DNA of 64,000 nt from Nocardia bovistercoris (GCF_015674855.1 NZ_JADMLG010000009.1:25541-89540), one strand, 5' to 3'. Numbered from the stretch's first letter, positions 16,516 through 31,600 are shown. Program-made: numbers and translations. Notes: generated by a model not told the origin, from the letters alone.

Positions 16516-18267
16516 TCAGTGCCCCGGTGGCAGCTCCCGCGGACCGCGTCGGGCGGCGAGTTCTTCGGCGCGACCGGCCGCGAGTCCCGCCTTGCGCGCG
16601 GCATCTACTTCCGTGCCGCGCGGGTCGGCGGCGACGTCATAGCCGACCGAGTCGACCACGGTGGCCGCGACTCGATTCGCGTGCCATGCCTCCGGTGCGA
16701 GCTGGTAGCCGCCCGGATGGGCATGGGGCGAGTCCTGGGTTTCGATGGTCACCTTGCGGGTGCGGCGCAGGGTGAAGGTGATCTCCTCGACCTCTTCGAA
16801 GGCCTGGCGCGCGGTGCGCAGCGGGTGGGTTGCGGTGTCGATGGCGTTGGCGACGAAGGTGGGGACGAGGGGGCGGATCCAGCGGGCCGCGGTGTCGCTG
16901 AACGGGACCTGGCCGATGATCGGCAGTTCTATGCCGCCCTTGGGTTCGGTCTCGGCGAGTTGGCGGCGACTCTCGGCCGGTGCGATGGCCGCGGGTGCGA
17001 CGGCGGCGGGCAGATTCGGCGCGGAGGGTTCGGGCACGGTGCTGTCCTTTCGGTCGGCGGCGGGCAGTTCGGCGCCGCGTTGTGCGGTGGCGCCGCGTTG
17101 TGCGGTGTCGGCGGCGCGTTGTGCGGTGGCGGCGCGGCCTTCGGCGAGCCTGCGCGGTTCGGTGACGCCGAGTTCGATCCCGCCGATGGCGGCGATGATC
17201 CTGGTGCGCTGGCGTTCGCGGTCGATGGCGGCGTCGGCCTCGACGGCCAACCGCGTCGCTTCGAGTTCCCGTTCGGCGCGCAAGGCTTCCGATTCGACGC
17301 GGACCTCGGCGCGTTTGCGCACCACGGCGGTGTCGGCGTCGAGTTCGGCCTGTTCCTTGACGGCACGGTACGCGGCGTGCCGGTCGAGCGAGGTCTCGCC
17401 GCGCCACCAGCGCAGGATCAGCGGCAGCAGGGCGAGCAGGACGAACGCGGCGATGGTGAGCAGCCGCAGCAGCAGTACGCCCGCCGACCGGGCGGATTCC
17501 TCGTGCATGACAAGCCAGCGCGCGCCGATGCCGCGGTCGGCGTCGGCGAAGGCGGCGGTGCGCGCGGCGGAGACGGCCTGTTCGTCGGCGGCGACGCGGA
17601 GGTCGGCGCGGGTGACTCGTTCCTGGGCGGCGGTGTGTCTGGCGCGCGCGTCGTCGAGCATCGCGTTGGCGGTCTGGGCTTCGGGGCCGCGACCGGGGAC
17701 GCCGGTGATGCGGGTCTGCGGGCATTCGGGGGTCGGATTGAATTCGCAGCGCGCGATGACCAGCGCGTTGTCGATGTCGGCCTGTGCGGTGTCGACCGCG
17801 CGGGCGGCGGTGTCGCGTTCGGTGCGGGCCGCCTCGAGTTCGGTGACCGCGGCGAGTACGCCCGCGCCGGTGGCGACACCCCGCTGGGCTTTGTCGTCGA
17901 GCAGTCGGTCGACGGTGCCGCCGAACAGGGCGGTGGCGGCGAGTTCGGCGAGCAGGACGCCCGCGAGGACGGCGACTGCTATACGCGCGGTGAGTCCGAG
18001 CCGGTCCGGGAGGCGGCCCGGTTTCCTGGTGGCCAGCGCGCGCCCGATGGTTGCGGCGATGAGCGCGGCCGGTACCGCGACGAGTGTGATCACGGCCGCG
18101 TGCCACCCGCCGGAGGCGGCAGGCGCCGCGATCACGACCACCGCGCTGACCAGCGCGAAAAGTACGACTGCCAGCCCCGTGACGAGGTATCCGGAGCGTT
18201 CGTGCCCTTCGTGGACATCGGTGGATCGGCCGCCGCCGAGCCAGGTGAGAGTTCCGGTGACGGTCAT
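16516..18267 (-). CDS. DUF4407-domain membrane protein, 583 aa
   Basis: There are helices near residues 28-47, 57-75, 92-112 and 270-290. Between the third and fourth is a long periplasmic coiled-coil-like stretch (ELEAARTERDTAARAVDTAQ) containing a Cys pair (ARCEFNPTPECPQT). A second charged helix region follows the last membrane segment (VKEQAELDADTAVVRKRAE). This matches DUF4407, of unknown function. Around residues 390-410 a short Ala/Gln/Arg repeat (AATAQRAADTAQRGATAQRG) reflects tandem copies in the DNA at 17070-17150. It stands alone, with 251 or fewer bases to the next leftward gene and a long gap upstream. Confidence 0.8.
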   Translation of the reverse strand: MTVTGTLTWLGGGRSTDVHEGHERSGYLVTGLAVVLFALVSAVVVIAAPAASGGWHAAVITLVAVPAALIAATIGRALATRKPGRLPDRLGLTARIAVAVLAGVLLAELAATALFGGTVDRLLDDKAQRGVATGAGVLAAVTELEAARTERDTAARAVDTAQADIDNALVIARCEFNPTPECPQTRITGVPGRGPEAQTANAMLDDARARHTAAQERVTRADLRVAADEQAVSAARTAAFADADRGIGARWLVMHEESARSAGVLLLRLLTIAAFVLLALLPLILRWWRGETSLDRHAAYRAVKEQAELDADTAVVRKRAEVRVESEALRAERELEATRLAVEADAAIDRERQRTRIIAAIGGIELGVTEPRRLAEGRAATAQRAADTAQRGATAQRGAELPAADRKDSTVPEPSAPNLPAAVAPAAIAPAESRRQLAETEPKGGIELPIIGQVPFSDTAARWIRPLVPTFVANAIDTATHPLRTARQAFEEVEEITFTLRRTRKVTIETQDSPHAHPGGYQLAPEAWHANRVAATVVDSVGYDVAADPRGTEVDAARKAGLAAGRAEELAARRGPRELPPGH

Positions 18268-19321
18268 GGAGATCTCACATCCTCTGCGTCCCGTTGCGGC
18301 GTCCGGTCGTCACAGCGTGACAGGCCGTATCTCGACACACCGAGTATCGGCCGCAGGTTGTGGGCAGCCTCACAGCTGTCCTCGCGAACTACCGACTGAC
18401 ATGGACATTCCCGGTTTCCGGCCGGAACCGCCGGATCCGCCCTGCCACACCGGATCTCGTTTTCGGCCTGGTCCGAGCCGCCGCCGCGAGCCGCGTGGTT
18501 CGCCGTTCACATCCGGATGCTCGTGTCCGGTTCGCGGTCGGGTCGTCGCCCGAACCTCCGTGCGATGGCGGTCGGCCCGGCGCGTCGCGGCGCGACACGG
18601 CTCATGTGGCGAATGCCACCCAGTTGGGTAGCTGGATGTGTGCTGATGGTCATTTCGGGGAAAAGAATCCGAACGGTCGGATATGGTCACGGGCTCGTCA
18701 CGGGCTTGTCGTGGGTGTGCGGCGATCGAGGGGCCTCGATTAGCCGCCACCAGGTGGTTTGCCCCCGCCCGCACCGGGGAAATCCATCTCGACGCAGGTG
18801 AGCGCCGGTTCGGCCGCTCCGACTCCACACCCGTCGGCGCGGAATTCCGGGGTCGACGAGGCCTGCGGCACCCGGTGCCAGGGGATCGATCCCGACGCGT
18901 TCGCTGCTTTACACTGGAAAACGCGCACAAGTGAAGGACGGAAAGAATTGGCCCTGCTAGACCGGTTTATTAGTACGACCTAAGTTGGTTGGGCCCCGGA
19001 CCTGACTTATCGTTTGCTCTTACGCCGAACACAAAAATGGTCGGCACCATCGCCCGCTCGGGCTCACCAAGTCGGTGCGCTCACCGAACCGGTGCCCGAG
19101 GTAGCGGGCGAACACCCGCGCGGAAGCACGGAACACGTAAGCGTTCCGTTACCTCCGAGCACCCACTACGTAACACCAACGCGGGTGGACAACTGGAGAC
19201 GTGACTGCACACCGAAGACCATCAGCGCGGCTGGATTCGGATCGTACGGGCGCATCTTGACGAAGGCGTTCGACGAAAGGCCCCTTTTTCTTCGAAGGCC
19301 GACTTTCTTGAAGGCAGAGGC
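18268..19321. other. One-kilobase intergenic region upstream of gltB
   Basis: No convincing gene fills this stretch. The most protein-like frame is leftward, 18740-18928 (62 codons, high GC3, with FRADGCGVGAAEPALTCVEM and a Gly/Pro tail), but nothing else supports it. Bases 18630-18700 and 18930-19010 are AT-richer and may hold promoters for the two divergent genes. The last 250 bases before gltB form a structured leader (see 19072-19149). Confidence 0.45.
19072..19149 (+). promoter_or_regulatory. Three consecutive hairpins in the gltB leader
   Basis: Three stems follow each other: 19072-19077 with 19082-19087 (6 bp, 4-base loop), 19104-19108 with 19115-19119 (5 bp, 6-base loop), and 19128-19134 with 19143-19149 (7 bp, 8-base loop). 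They lie about 170 bases before the gltB start, in a stretch with no reading frame. A cis-regulatory RNA for nitrogen assimilation is plausible but I do not recognise a known class. Confidence 0.4.
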
Positions 19322-23955
<4,634 letters not shown>

Positions 23956-23974
<19 letters not shown>

Positions 23975-24042
23975 CGTAAGCCGCGTCGAAAACGCAAGTG
24001 CACTGTTGAGAGGCGAGAATACGGAGGCCGCTCGTGGCTGAC
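23956..24042 (+). repeat. 20-bp direct repeat at the gltB end and gltD start
   Basis: Identical 20-mers lie at 23956-23975 and 24023-24042, 67 bases apart. Each carries GAGG, GTG GCT GAC and a TGA in another frame. The first copy ends gltB and also offers a decoy gltD-like start (GTG at 23968) whose frame stops after about 24 codons at the second copy. The second copy provides the real gltD start. Confidence 0.9.
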
Positions 24043-25503
24043 CCGCAGGGTTTTCTGAAACACACATCGCGGGAACTGCCGAAGCGCCGTCCGGTTCCGC
24101 TGCGTCTGCTCGACTGGAAAGAGGTCTACGAGGAGGGTTTCGAACACAAGACCCTCCAGGCCCAGGCCAGCCGCTGCATGGACTGCGGTATCCCGTTCTG
24201 CCACAACGGCTGTCCGCTCGGCAACCTGATTCCGGAATGGAACGACCTGGTCTACAAGGGTCAGTGGCGTGACGGCATCGACCGATTGCACGCCACCAAC
24301 AACTTCCCGGAATTCACCGGGCGGCTGTGCCCGGCGCCGTGCGAGGCGTCCTGTGTGCTCGGGATCAACCAGGATCCGGTGACGATCAAGCAGGTCGAGG
24401 TCGAACTCGTCGAGAACGCCTTCGACGAGGGCTGGATCGTCCCGGTGTACCCGACGCGCATCACCGGCAAGAAGGTCGCCGTCGTCGGTTCCGGTCCGGC
24501 CGGTCTCGCGGCCGCGCAGCAGCTGACCCGCGCCGGGCACACCGTCACGGTTTTCGAGCGGGCCGACCGCATCGGCGGTCTGATGCGTTACGGCATCCCG
24601 GAATTCAAGATGGAGAAGCGCTTCATCGATCGCAGGCTCGCGCAGATGGAGGCCGAGGGCACCATCTTCAAGACCGGCGTGAACGTCGGCGTCGACATCA
24701 CGGCCGCGCAGTTGCGTGAGCGTTTCGACGCGGTGGTGCTCTCCGGCGGCGCCACCATCGCGCGCGACCTGCCGATTCCCGGTCGCGAACTCGACGGCAT
24801 CCACCAGGCCATGGAGTTCCTGCCGTGGGCCAACCGGGTGCAGCTCGGCGACGACGTCACCGACGCCGACGGGCTGCCGCCGATCCACGCCAAGGGCAAG
24901 AAGGTCGTCATCATCGGCGGCGGCGACACCGGCGCCGACTGCCTCGGCACCTCGCACCGGCAGGGCGCGGAGACGATCCACCAGTTCGAGATCATGCCGA
25001 GGCCGCCGCAGGAGCGCGCGGGCTCCACCCCGTGGCCGACCTATCCGCTCATGTACCGGGTGTCCTCGGCGCACGAGGAGGGCGGCGAGCGGGTGTTCTC
25101 CGTGAACACCGAACGTTTCGTCGGCGCCGACGGCAAGGTGAAGGGCCTGGAGGCGCACGAGGTCAAGATGGTCAACGGCCGTTTCGAGAAGGTCGAGGGC
25201 ACCGAGTTCACCCTCGAGGCGGATCTGGTGCTGCTCGCCATGGGCTTCGTTGGGCCGGAGAAGCGCGGCCTGCTCGAGGATCTCGGTGTCGGCTACGACC
25301 AGCGTGGCAATGTGCAGCGCGACAAGAACTGGTCGACCAATGTGCCCGGCGTCTTCGTCGCGGGCGATATGGGTCGCGGCCAGTCGCTGATCGTGTGGGC
25401 GATCGCCGAGGGGCGGGCCGCCGCGGCGGCGGTGGACAACTACCTGGAGGGTGAGACGGCGCTGCCTGCGCCGATCACGCCGGGCATGGTGGCCCAGCGC
25501 TGA
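24034..25503 (+). CDS. gltD: Glutamate synthase (NADPH), small subunit
   Basis: It supplies electrons from NADPH to GltB. The N-terminal 4Fe-4S cysteines are CMDCGIPFCHNGCPLG (residues about 49-64) and CPAPCEASC (about 99-107). The FAD-binding fold starts at VAVVGSGPAGLAAAQQL (about 149-165) and the NADPH fold at VVIIGGGDTGADCLG (about 290-304). At 489 residues it has the usual length. The start is the GTG at 24034, within the second copy of the 20-bp repeat and just after GGAGG. The gap from the gltB stop is 59 bases, longer than in a tightly coupled pair. A terminator follows at 25522. Confidence 0.97.
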   Translation: MADPQGFLKHTSRELPKRRPVPLRLLDWKEVYEEGFEHKTLQAQASRCMDCGIPFCHNGCPLGNLIPEWNDLVYKGQWRDGIDRLHATNNFPEFTGRLCPAPCEASCVLGINQDPVTIKQVEVELVENAFDEGWIVPVYPTRITGKKVAVVGSGPAGLAAAQQLTRAGHTVTVFERADRIGGLMRYGIPEFKMEKRFIDRRLAQMEAEGTIFKTGVNVGVDITAAQLRERFDAVVLSGGATIARDLPIPGRELDGIHQAMEFLPWANRVQLGDDVTDADGLPPIHAKGKKVVIIGGGDTGADCLGTSHRQGAETIHQFEIMPRPPQERAGSTPWPTYPLMYRVSSAHEEGGERVFSVNTERFVGADGKVKGLEAHEVKMVNGRFEKVEGTEFTLEADLVLLAMGFVGPEKRGLLEDLGVGYDQRGNVQRDKNWSTNVPGVFVAGDMGRGQSLIVWAIAEGRAAAAAVDNYLEGETALPAPITPGMVAQR

Positions 25504-25521
25504 CCTGATTCACCGAACGAG

Positions 25522-25553
25522 CGCCCGCGGACTTCCGAGTCCGCGGGCGTTTT
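25522..25553 (+). terminator. Rho-independent terminator of gltBD
   Basis: A perfect 12-bp stem (25522-25533 with 25538-25549), a TCCG loop and a TTTT run, 18 bases past the gltD stop. Confidence 0.9.
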
Positions 25554-26037
25554 CGTATTCATGTCTCGAAATGTCGCGGCCTGAAAGTCGCGATCCTGTG
25601 TCGCGGGATCGGTGCGTGCCGTGATTGCCTCGTAATGGACATGCATCCGATAACGAACATATGTCCCGATTCTGTACGCGTGTCGTCGCGTGTCGCGCAC
25701 GTTGATGTTCATGCTGCGAACGCTTACGTAAGTGGGTCGCGCGCAGCATCACTCGCGTCGGGGGACCGGCCTGTCGAATCGATAGTGCGAATCGCGACAC
25801 GTCGGAGGTGTTCGAATGGCATCCGGGCGGTTGTCGCTCTATTGTGATCAGCGGCGCGTGACGGGACTAGGGGTTCGTGGGGCCGATACGCGCAAGCGCA
25901 TTGTGGAAACCTCAGTTAACCAGCTGTGCACTGGCCGGACATCCGCCGAGTTCAGCATGGTTAGCGGCAAACTTTTGTCGGAATTGCTACCGCAGGGGCG
26001 ACTGGCTCCGCCGGTGCATGGTTCGAACTGGAGCAGT
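25554..26037 (+). other. Intergenic region upstream of the cutinase-family gene
   Basis: About 480 bases with no recognisable gene and moderately lower GC. A 10-bp perfect palindrome, CTTACGTAAG, lies at 25723-25732 and could be a regulator site. An open frame in phase with the cutinase gene extends back to 25816, but its composition is not protein-like. Confidence 0.4.
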
Positions 26038-26934
26038 ATGCGGTTGAAGAAGGTTGTCGCGGCCCTTGGTGCGTCCGCGGCGGTGGCGTCGGGCCTGGTC
26101 TTCGGCGGTGCGTCCGCGGTGGCGGACAGCTGCCCGAGCCTCTACGTGGTGGCGATTCCCGGCACCTGGGAGACCGGCCACGAGAAGACGCCGCAGCCGG
26201 GAATGCTGTCCGGCGTCACCAGGGGCCTGCCTCGCAACACCGAGGTCGACTACGTCACCTACGCGGCCACCGCCTTCCCGTGGGAAGGCGATGTGTACGG
26301 CTCCTCCAAGAAGGAGGCAACCGACAACGCGCGCGGCCTGATCACCGCGATGGCGCAGCGTTGCGGCGCCACGAATATCGCGCTCGTCGGCTACAGCCAG
26401 GGCGCTGACGCCGCGGGTGATCTGGCGGCCGAGATCGGCACCGGGATCGGCCCGGTCCGTCCGGAGCGCGTCGCCGGTGTCGGCCTGATCTCCGATCCGC
26501 GCCGTTCGCCCACCGACGTCCAGGTCGGTCCGCCCGCGCCGGGTGCGGGCGCCGGTGGTCCCCGCGTCGGTGGATTCGGCTGGGTCAGCGACCGCACACG
26601 GACCATCTGCGCGCTGGACGATCTGTACTGCGCCACGGCCAGCGACGATTTCGTGACTCGTTTCGCCGGTTTCCTGGCGCAGAGCTCGGACGCGAACCCG
26701 GCCAACATCTGGCGCTACCAGATCGAGGCGGGTGCGATCCTCAACGATCTGATGGCCAACGGCGGCGTGCCGATGTTGCAGTCGCAGCTCACCGAGTCGG
26801 CGACCGAGCAGCGCGCCAAGGATCTCGAGCGGTTCTACCGTTCCGAATCGCACACCCTGTACGGAAGTTACAACGTGGGCGGCGGCCAGACCGCCATCTC
26901 CTGGATGCACAACTGGATCGCCGGAATGGCCTGA
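26038..26934 (+). CDS. Secreted cutinase-family serine esterase, 298 aa
   Basis: A signal peptide spans residues 1-30 (LKKVVAALGASAAVASGLVFG, ending near AVADS). The mature part has the alpha/beta-hydrolase layout of cutinase-like proteins: VVAIPGTWETG near residue 37, the nucleophile elbow GYSQGAD near 117-123, and CALDDLYCATASDDF near 191-205, which should hold the catalytic Asp between a Cys pair. Such enzymes act on cell-envelope or exogenous lipid esters outside the cell. I chose the ATG at 26038 because the signal peptide begins there and GGAG precedes it. A strong terminator follows. Confidence 0.85.
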   Translation: MRLKKVVAALGASAAVASGLVFGGASAVADSCPSLYVVAIPGTWETGHEKTPQPGMLSGVTRGLPRNTEVDYVTYAATAFPWEGDVYGSSKKEATDNARGLITAMAQRCGATNIALVGYSQGADAAGDLAAEIGTGIGPVRPERVAGVGLISDPRRSPTDVQVGPPAPGAGAGGPRVGGFGWVSDRTRTICALDDLYCATASDDFVTRFAGFLAQSSDANPANIWRYQIEAGAILNDLMANGGVPMLQSQLTESATEQRAKDLERFYRSESHTLYGSYNVGGGQTAISWMHNWIAGMA

Positions 26935-26950
26935 TCCGTTCGAAATCTCG

Positions 26951-26981
26951 CGGGCCCACCCCCAAATTGGGGGTGGGCCCG
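26951..26981. terminator. Bidirectional terminator between convergent genes
   Basis: A 13-bp perfect stem (26951-26963 with 26969-26981) with an AAATT loop lies between the rightward cutinase gene and the leftward small secreted protein gene, so it can serve both. Confidence 0.85.
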
Positions 26982-27019
26982 TCTCGTTGATCCAGCCGTG
27001 CGGCTATCCGGTTGTGTGC

Positions 27020-27319
27020 CTATCCGGCCGAGCCGGTGGGCGGCTGGATCTGGTGGAAGAACGCGCCGGGTCCTTCGGGGCCGCGGAACTGCACCCTCGG
27101 TCCCTCGTGCTCGTCGTGGCCGCGACGGTGGCGGGGATGTTCGGCGATCTCGGCGCCCGAGGTGTCGGAGGCGGAGACGACCGGTACGGCGTCGGTGGGG
27201 TCGGGGGTCTGCGCGGAGGCGGTGACGGCGAGCGCGCCGAGCGGGACCGCGACCAGCGCGCCCGCGACGGCGATCCGGGCGGCGCCCCGGCGCCACCGTG
27301 TCGATATCGTGGAGTGCAA
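27020..27319 (-). CDS. Small secreted protein, 99 aa
   Basis: Residues 1-34 form an export signal: a basic start with RWRRGAARIA, a hydrophobic core AVAGALVAVPLGALAV and cleavage near TASAQ. The mature 60 residues are rich in charged and His residues (EIAEHPRHRRGHDEHEGP), which could bind metal or be disordered. The start is a TTG at 27319, chosen because AAGGAA lies six bases before it and no ATG or GTG is placed before the signal. The function is unknown. Confidence 0.55.
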   Translation of the reverse strand: MHSTISTRWRRGAARIAVAGALVAVPLGALAVTASAQTPDPTDAVPVVSASDTSGAEIAEHPRHRRGHDEHEGPRVQFRGPEGPGAFFHQIQPPTGSAG

Positions 27320-27432
27320 CGGAATTCCTTTCTGACCGAACATGAGTCGCTGCTGCGACTCACGGGGTCCATCGAAGGTTCCGTCACTGGGACACCGGTG
27401 CGATCGGGCCGGCAATCGCCTGTGTGTCGTCC

Positions 27433-27474
27433 GCGCCGATCAGCCGGCGCCGATCAGCCGGCGCCGATCAGCCT
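27433..27474. repeat. 14-bp tandem repeat, three copies, across a stop codon
   Basis: Copies of GCGCCGATCAGCCG start at 27433, 27447 and 27461 (the last with one change). The third contains the stop codon of the histidine phosphatase gene. Confidence 0.9.
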
Positions 27475-28094
27475 GCGGTGCGCGCGGCGATGTTGCGCGG
27501 CAGCAGATCCCACACGTGACCGTTCTCGTTGATGGTGGCCGCGGTGCGCCTGCCGGTGCGGGAGAACAGGATTCGGGTGATCGAGCCGTAGTCGATGGGG
27601 AAGGTCAGCGGGCGGGCCAGGCCGAGGATGTCCTGTAGCAGGATGTTGATCACACCGCCGTGCACGAAGGCGACCACGGTCTCGGACGGGTCGGTGGCGG
27701 CGGCGATCTCGGTGACGGCGTCGCGCACCCTGGTGACGAAGGCCGGGCCGTCGATCTGTTCGGGCAGGTATCCGGCCTTGATGCGGTCGTAGGCGGCGCG
27801 AAATTCGGTCTTGGCGTCCTCGATGGGGATGTACGCGGGCAGGTCGCGGTCGTATTCGGCCAGGTCGTCCACGATTTCGACATCGAGGTCGAGCTTCGCG
27901 CCGGTCGGCGCCGCGGTGTCGCGCGCCCGGCGCTGCGGACTGGTCAGTACCCGCGCCACCCGGTGCTGGTCGAGGGCCGTCGGCACGCGTTCGGCCTGTT
28001 CCCGCCCGATCGCCGAGAGTTCGGGATCGGCGGGCCCGGCCGCCGCGTTGTCGATCCGTAGCGGCTGCGCATGGCGAACGAGTATCAACTGCAC
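27468..28094 (-). CDS. Histidine phosphatase family protein, 208 aa
   Basis: The phospho-accepting motif LILVRHAQP lies at residues 3-11, the RHG-type partner arginine in VLTSPQRRARDTA, and the second catalytic His in FVHGGVINILL near residue 158. This is the phosphoglycerate-mutase/phosphatase fold; the substrate is not readable. It starts at a GTG at 28094, with a second GTG at 28103 equally possible. The longer open frame from 28157 adds residues that are not conserved in the fold. The stop lies in a tandem repeat. Confidence 0.85.
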   Translation of the reverse strand: MQLILVRHAQPLRIDNAAAGPADPELSAIGREQAERVPTALDQHRVARVLTSPQRRARDTAAPTGAKLDLDVEIVDDLAEYDRDLPAYIPIEDAKTEFRAAYDRIKAGYLPEQIDGPAFVTRVRDAVTEIAAATDPSETVVAFVHGGVINILLQDILGLARPLTFPIDYGSITRILFSRTGRRTAATINENGHVWDLLPRNIAARTAG

Positions 28095-28247
28095 GCCCAA
28101 CACTCTGCCGTATTCCGACGGGAAATCTCGCGGTGGCCGGTGCGCGATACCGATCACACATCGGTGCGCGACGCCTGCACGGACTTCGGGAAACCCGCGG
28201 CGGTGACCCGAGCGGATGTCGAGGTCACCGCCGTTCGACGGGGTTCG

Positions 28248-28475
28248 TCAGCTGCTCTTCTTGCGCTTGGTGAACAGGACGATGGCGACGATGATCGCCA
28301 CCACAACGAGCACGCAGCAGATCAGGCCGAAGATCAGTCCGCCGCCGCCGCTCTTGCGCTTCTTCTTCGCCGCGAACTCCATGGCGGTGTTCACGGTGTC
28401 GGAGCCGAGTACGTCCGGGCTCGCCCACACCGTGTGGTCGAGCAGGCTCGCGTTGGTGAGCAGGTCTAGATACAT
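28248..28475 (-). CDS. Small single-pass membrane protein, 75 aa
   Basis: A polar N-terminus (residues 1-40) ending in KKKRKSGGGG is followed by one strong membrane helix (LIFGLICCVLVVVAIIVAIVLF, about 47-68) and a basic tail KRKKSS. It is probably anchored in the cytoplasmic membrane. I recognise no family. It lies between the phosphatase and lysX genes on the same strand, with 146 bases to lysX, so joint transcription is possible but not shown. Confidence 0.6.
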   Translation of the reverse strand: MYLDLLTNASLLDHTVWASPDVLGSDTVNTAMEFAAKKKRKSGGGGLIFGLICCVLVVVAIIVAIVLFTKRKKSS

Positions 28476-28621
28476 GTTTTCCCCATTCCGTCGGTGGCGG
28501 CCTCCTCCTCTGGCCGAATCCTTAAGGTTATCCGGGCCGCTGAATTCGGCGTTAACGGTTCGCGAACGCGTCCTTCATCGTGAGATTCGCCATCGGGCGC
28601 CTCGCGGTGCGAGTACCCCGG

Positions 28622-31600
28622 TCACCGCGGTTTGACCAAGGGGAACGGCAGGGTCTCGCGGATGCTTCGGCCGGTGATGAGCATGACCACGCGGTCCACG
28701 CCCAACCCGAGTCCGCCGGTCGGCGGCATGGCGTGTTCGAGGGCCTGCAGGAAGTCCTCATCGAGTTCCATCGCCTCGGGATCGCCGTTGGCCGCGAGCA
28801 GCGACTGTTCGGTGAGACGGCGGCGCTGTTCGATCGGGTCGGTGAGTTCGCTGTAGGCGGTGCCAAGTTCGACGCCCCACGCCACCAGATCCCAGCGCTC
28901 GGTGACCCCGGCGATGCTGCGGTGCGCGCGGGTCAGCGGGGAGACCGAGGTGGGGAAGTCGATGTAGAAGGTCGGTTCCTCGGTGTGCGCCTCGACCAGG
29001 TGCTCGTACATCTCGAGCACCACCTGTCCGGCGTCCCAGCCGTGCTGGTAGGCGATACCCGCCGTATCGCACAGCTTGCGCAGCTCGGCCACCTCGGTGG
29101 CGGGGGTTATGTGCGTGCCGATGGCGTCCGACACCGCGCCGTGCACCGTCTGCACCGACCAGTCGCCGGAGATGTCGACCTCGTCGAAGCCGCCGTCCTC
29201 GTTCGGCCGCAGCGCCACCATCGCGCCGTTGGCGGCCAGCGCCGCGTTCTGGATGAGTTCGCGGCAGGTGTGCATCATGCGTTCGTAATCGCTGTGCGCC
29301 TCGTACGCCTCGAGGATCGTGAACTCGGGGTTGTGACTGAAGTCGACGCCCTCGTTGCGGAAGGTCCGGCCGATCTCGAACACCTTCTCCATTCCGCCGA
29401 CGCACAGCCGCTTGAGATAGAGCTCGGGCGCGATCCGCAGGTACAGGTCGAGGTCGTAGGCGTTGATGTGGGTGATGAACGGTGTGGCGTTGGCGCCGCC
29501 GTGCACCTGTTGCAGGATCGGGGTCTCCACCTCGAGGAAGCCGCGGCCGTCGAGGGATTCGCGCAGCGAGCGCAGTACCGCGCTGCGTTTGGCCAGCACC
29601 TCGCGGGTCTCGGGGTTGATCGCCATGTCCACGTAGCGCTGGCGCACCTTGGCCTCGGGATCGGACAGGCCGCGCCACTTGTCCGGCAGCGGGTGCAGGC
29701 ATTTGCCGTTCATGCGCCAATCCGCGGCCAGTAAAGACAATTCGCCGTTTCGGCTCTTCCCGATCTGACCGCTGACCTCGATCAGGTCGCCGAGGTCGAA
29801 GTACTCGCCGAATTGCGCGCTGCGTTTCACCCCGACCCGGTCGCGGTCGATGACCAGCTGGATCTCGTCGGTCCAGTCGCGCACCACCGCGAAGATGACG
29901 CCGCCGTAGTCGCGGATGCGCAGCAGCCTGCCGCAGACCCGGACCGTGGTGCCGCGTGGTGACCGGCGCGCGGCGGCCACGGTGTGGGTGGGCGGATAGG
30001 CGACCGGGTAGGCGTCGATGCCGTCGGCGGTCATCCGGTCCAGCTTGTCCATGCGCACCCTGACCTGCTCAGGTCGGCGCGGGGCCGGTTCCTCGGCCGC
30101 GCTCGCGGGCGCGTCGGGCGGACTGCCGTCGGCGTGCAGTCCGGTGACGGTGTCGGGTACGGCGCTGTGCAGACCGGTGTGCGTCGCGGTCACGGGGTCC
30201 TTGCCGAGCCTCGGCAGGAATCCTTCGGCCAGCGCACTCGCCATCGCCACGCGCGGCAGCTGCCTGCGTTCCTCGAAAAGGAAGAAGCGCGGCACCCATT
30301 TCGGCTGGTATTTCACATTCGACCGGTACAGCGCCTCGAGCTGCCACCAGCGTGAGAAGAACAGCAGTACCCCGCGCCACAGCCGCAGCACCGGTCCCGC
30401 CCCGATCTGCCCGCCCTCCTCGAACACCGAACGGAACACCGCGAAGTTCAGCGAGACCCTCGTGATGCCGTGCAATTCCGAAGTCAGCGCGAGCTGCGAG
30501 ATCATCAGTTCCATCGTGCCGTTGGGCGCGTTGGGGTCGCGGCGCATCAATTCCAGCGACGCGCCGGTGCGCCCCCACGGCACCAGCGACAGCATGGCCA
30601 GCACCCGGTCCTGAGTGTTGACCGCCTCGACCAGCAGGCAGTCGCCGTCGAGGGGGTCGCCGAGTCGGCCGAGTGCCATGGAGAATCCGCGTTCGGTCTC
30701 GGTGTCGCGCCACGCGTCGGCCCTGGCGATGATGTGCTCGAACTCGACGGCATCGATGTCGCGATGGCGCCGGATACGCACCGTGACACCGTGTTTGCGC
30801 AGCCGGTTCGCGGCTTGGCGCACCTGCTTCATCTCCGGACCGGCGAGGGAGTAGCCGCGGGTGTCGAGGATCGCCTCGTCACCGAGCCGCAGCGCGGACA
30901 GGCCCGCCCGCCGGAACGCCTGCGCGCCGACCTCGCCCGCGCCCATCACCGCGGGCGCCCAGCCGAACTGGTCGGCGAGCCGCAGCCAGGCGTCGATGGC
31001 CTGCGGCCACGCCTCGCGCACGCCGATCGGGTCACCGCTGGCCAGGCAGACCCCGAGTTCGACGCGATAGGTGATGGCGGCCTTGCCGCTCGGCGCGAAC
31101 ACCACGGCCTTGTCGCGGCGGGTGGCGAAATAGCCGAGCGAATCCTCGATGTCCGAGCGTTCGAGCAGACCCCGGATCGCCGACTCGTCGGTGCCGGTCA
31201 TCGCGTTCTCGGCGCGCTGCGAACGGAACAGCACGATCACCGCGGCCAGCAGGGCGATCGCGCCGAACAGGCCGAGCAGGAAGTTGACGAACGGCCGAGG
31301 GTGGCCGTCGAAGTGCTCGTTGTCGACGAAGATCACCGCGGTCACCCGGTACACCGCCCAGCCGGGGCGCTGCCAACCGCCCGGCAGCGTGCCGGGGAAC
31401 AGTTCGACCAGCCCCCAGCCGACCAGGCAGCCGACCGCGAGTCCGCCGACCAGCACGCCGAGCGCCTTCCACCCCGCGCCCCGGCGCACTCGCGTATAGA
31501 ACTCGCGCCACGCCGCGACCAGCACACCGATCGCCACCACCTGCGCGACCATGGCGACGAGGGCGTTGAGATTGTCGTTGTCGGCGAATTCGATCGCGTT

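Noticed and set aside
17070..17150. Mobile or regulatory repeat near 17100
   Set aside because: The repeat is in frame inside the DUF4407 gene and simply encodes an Ala/Gln/Arg-rich linker.
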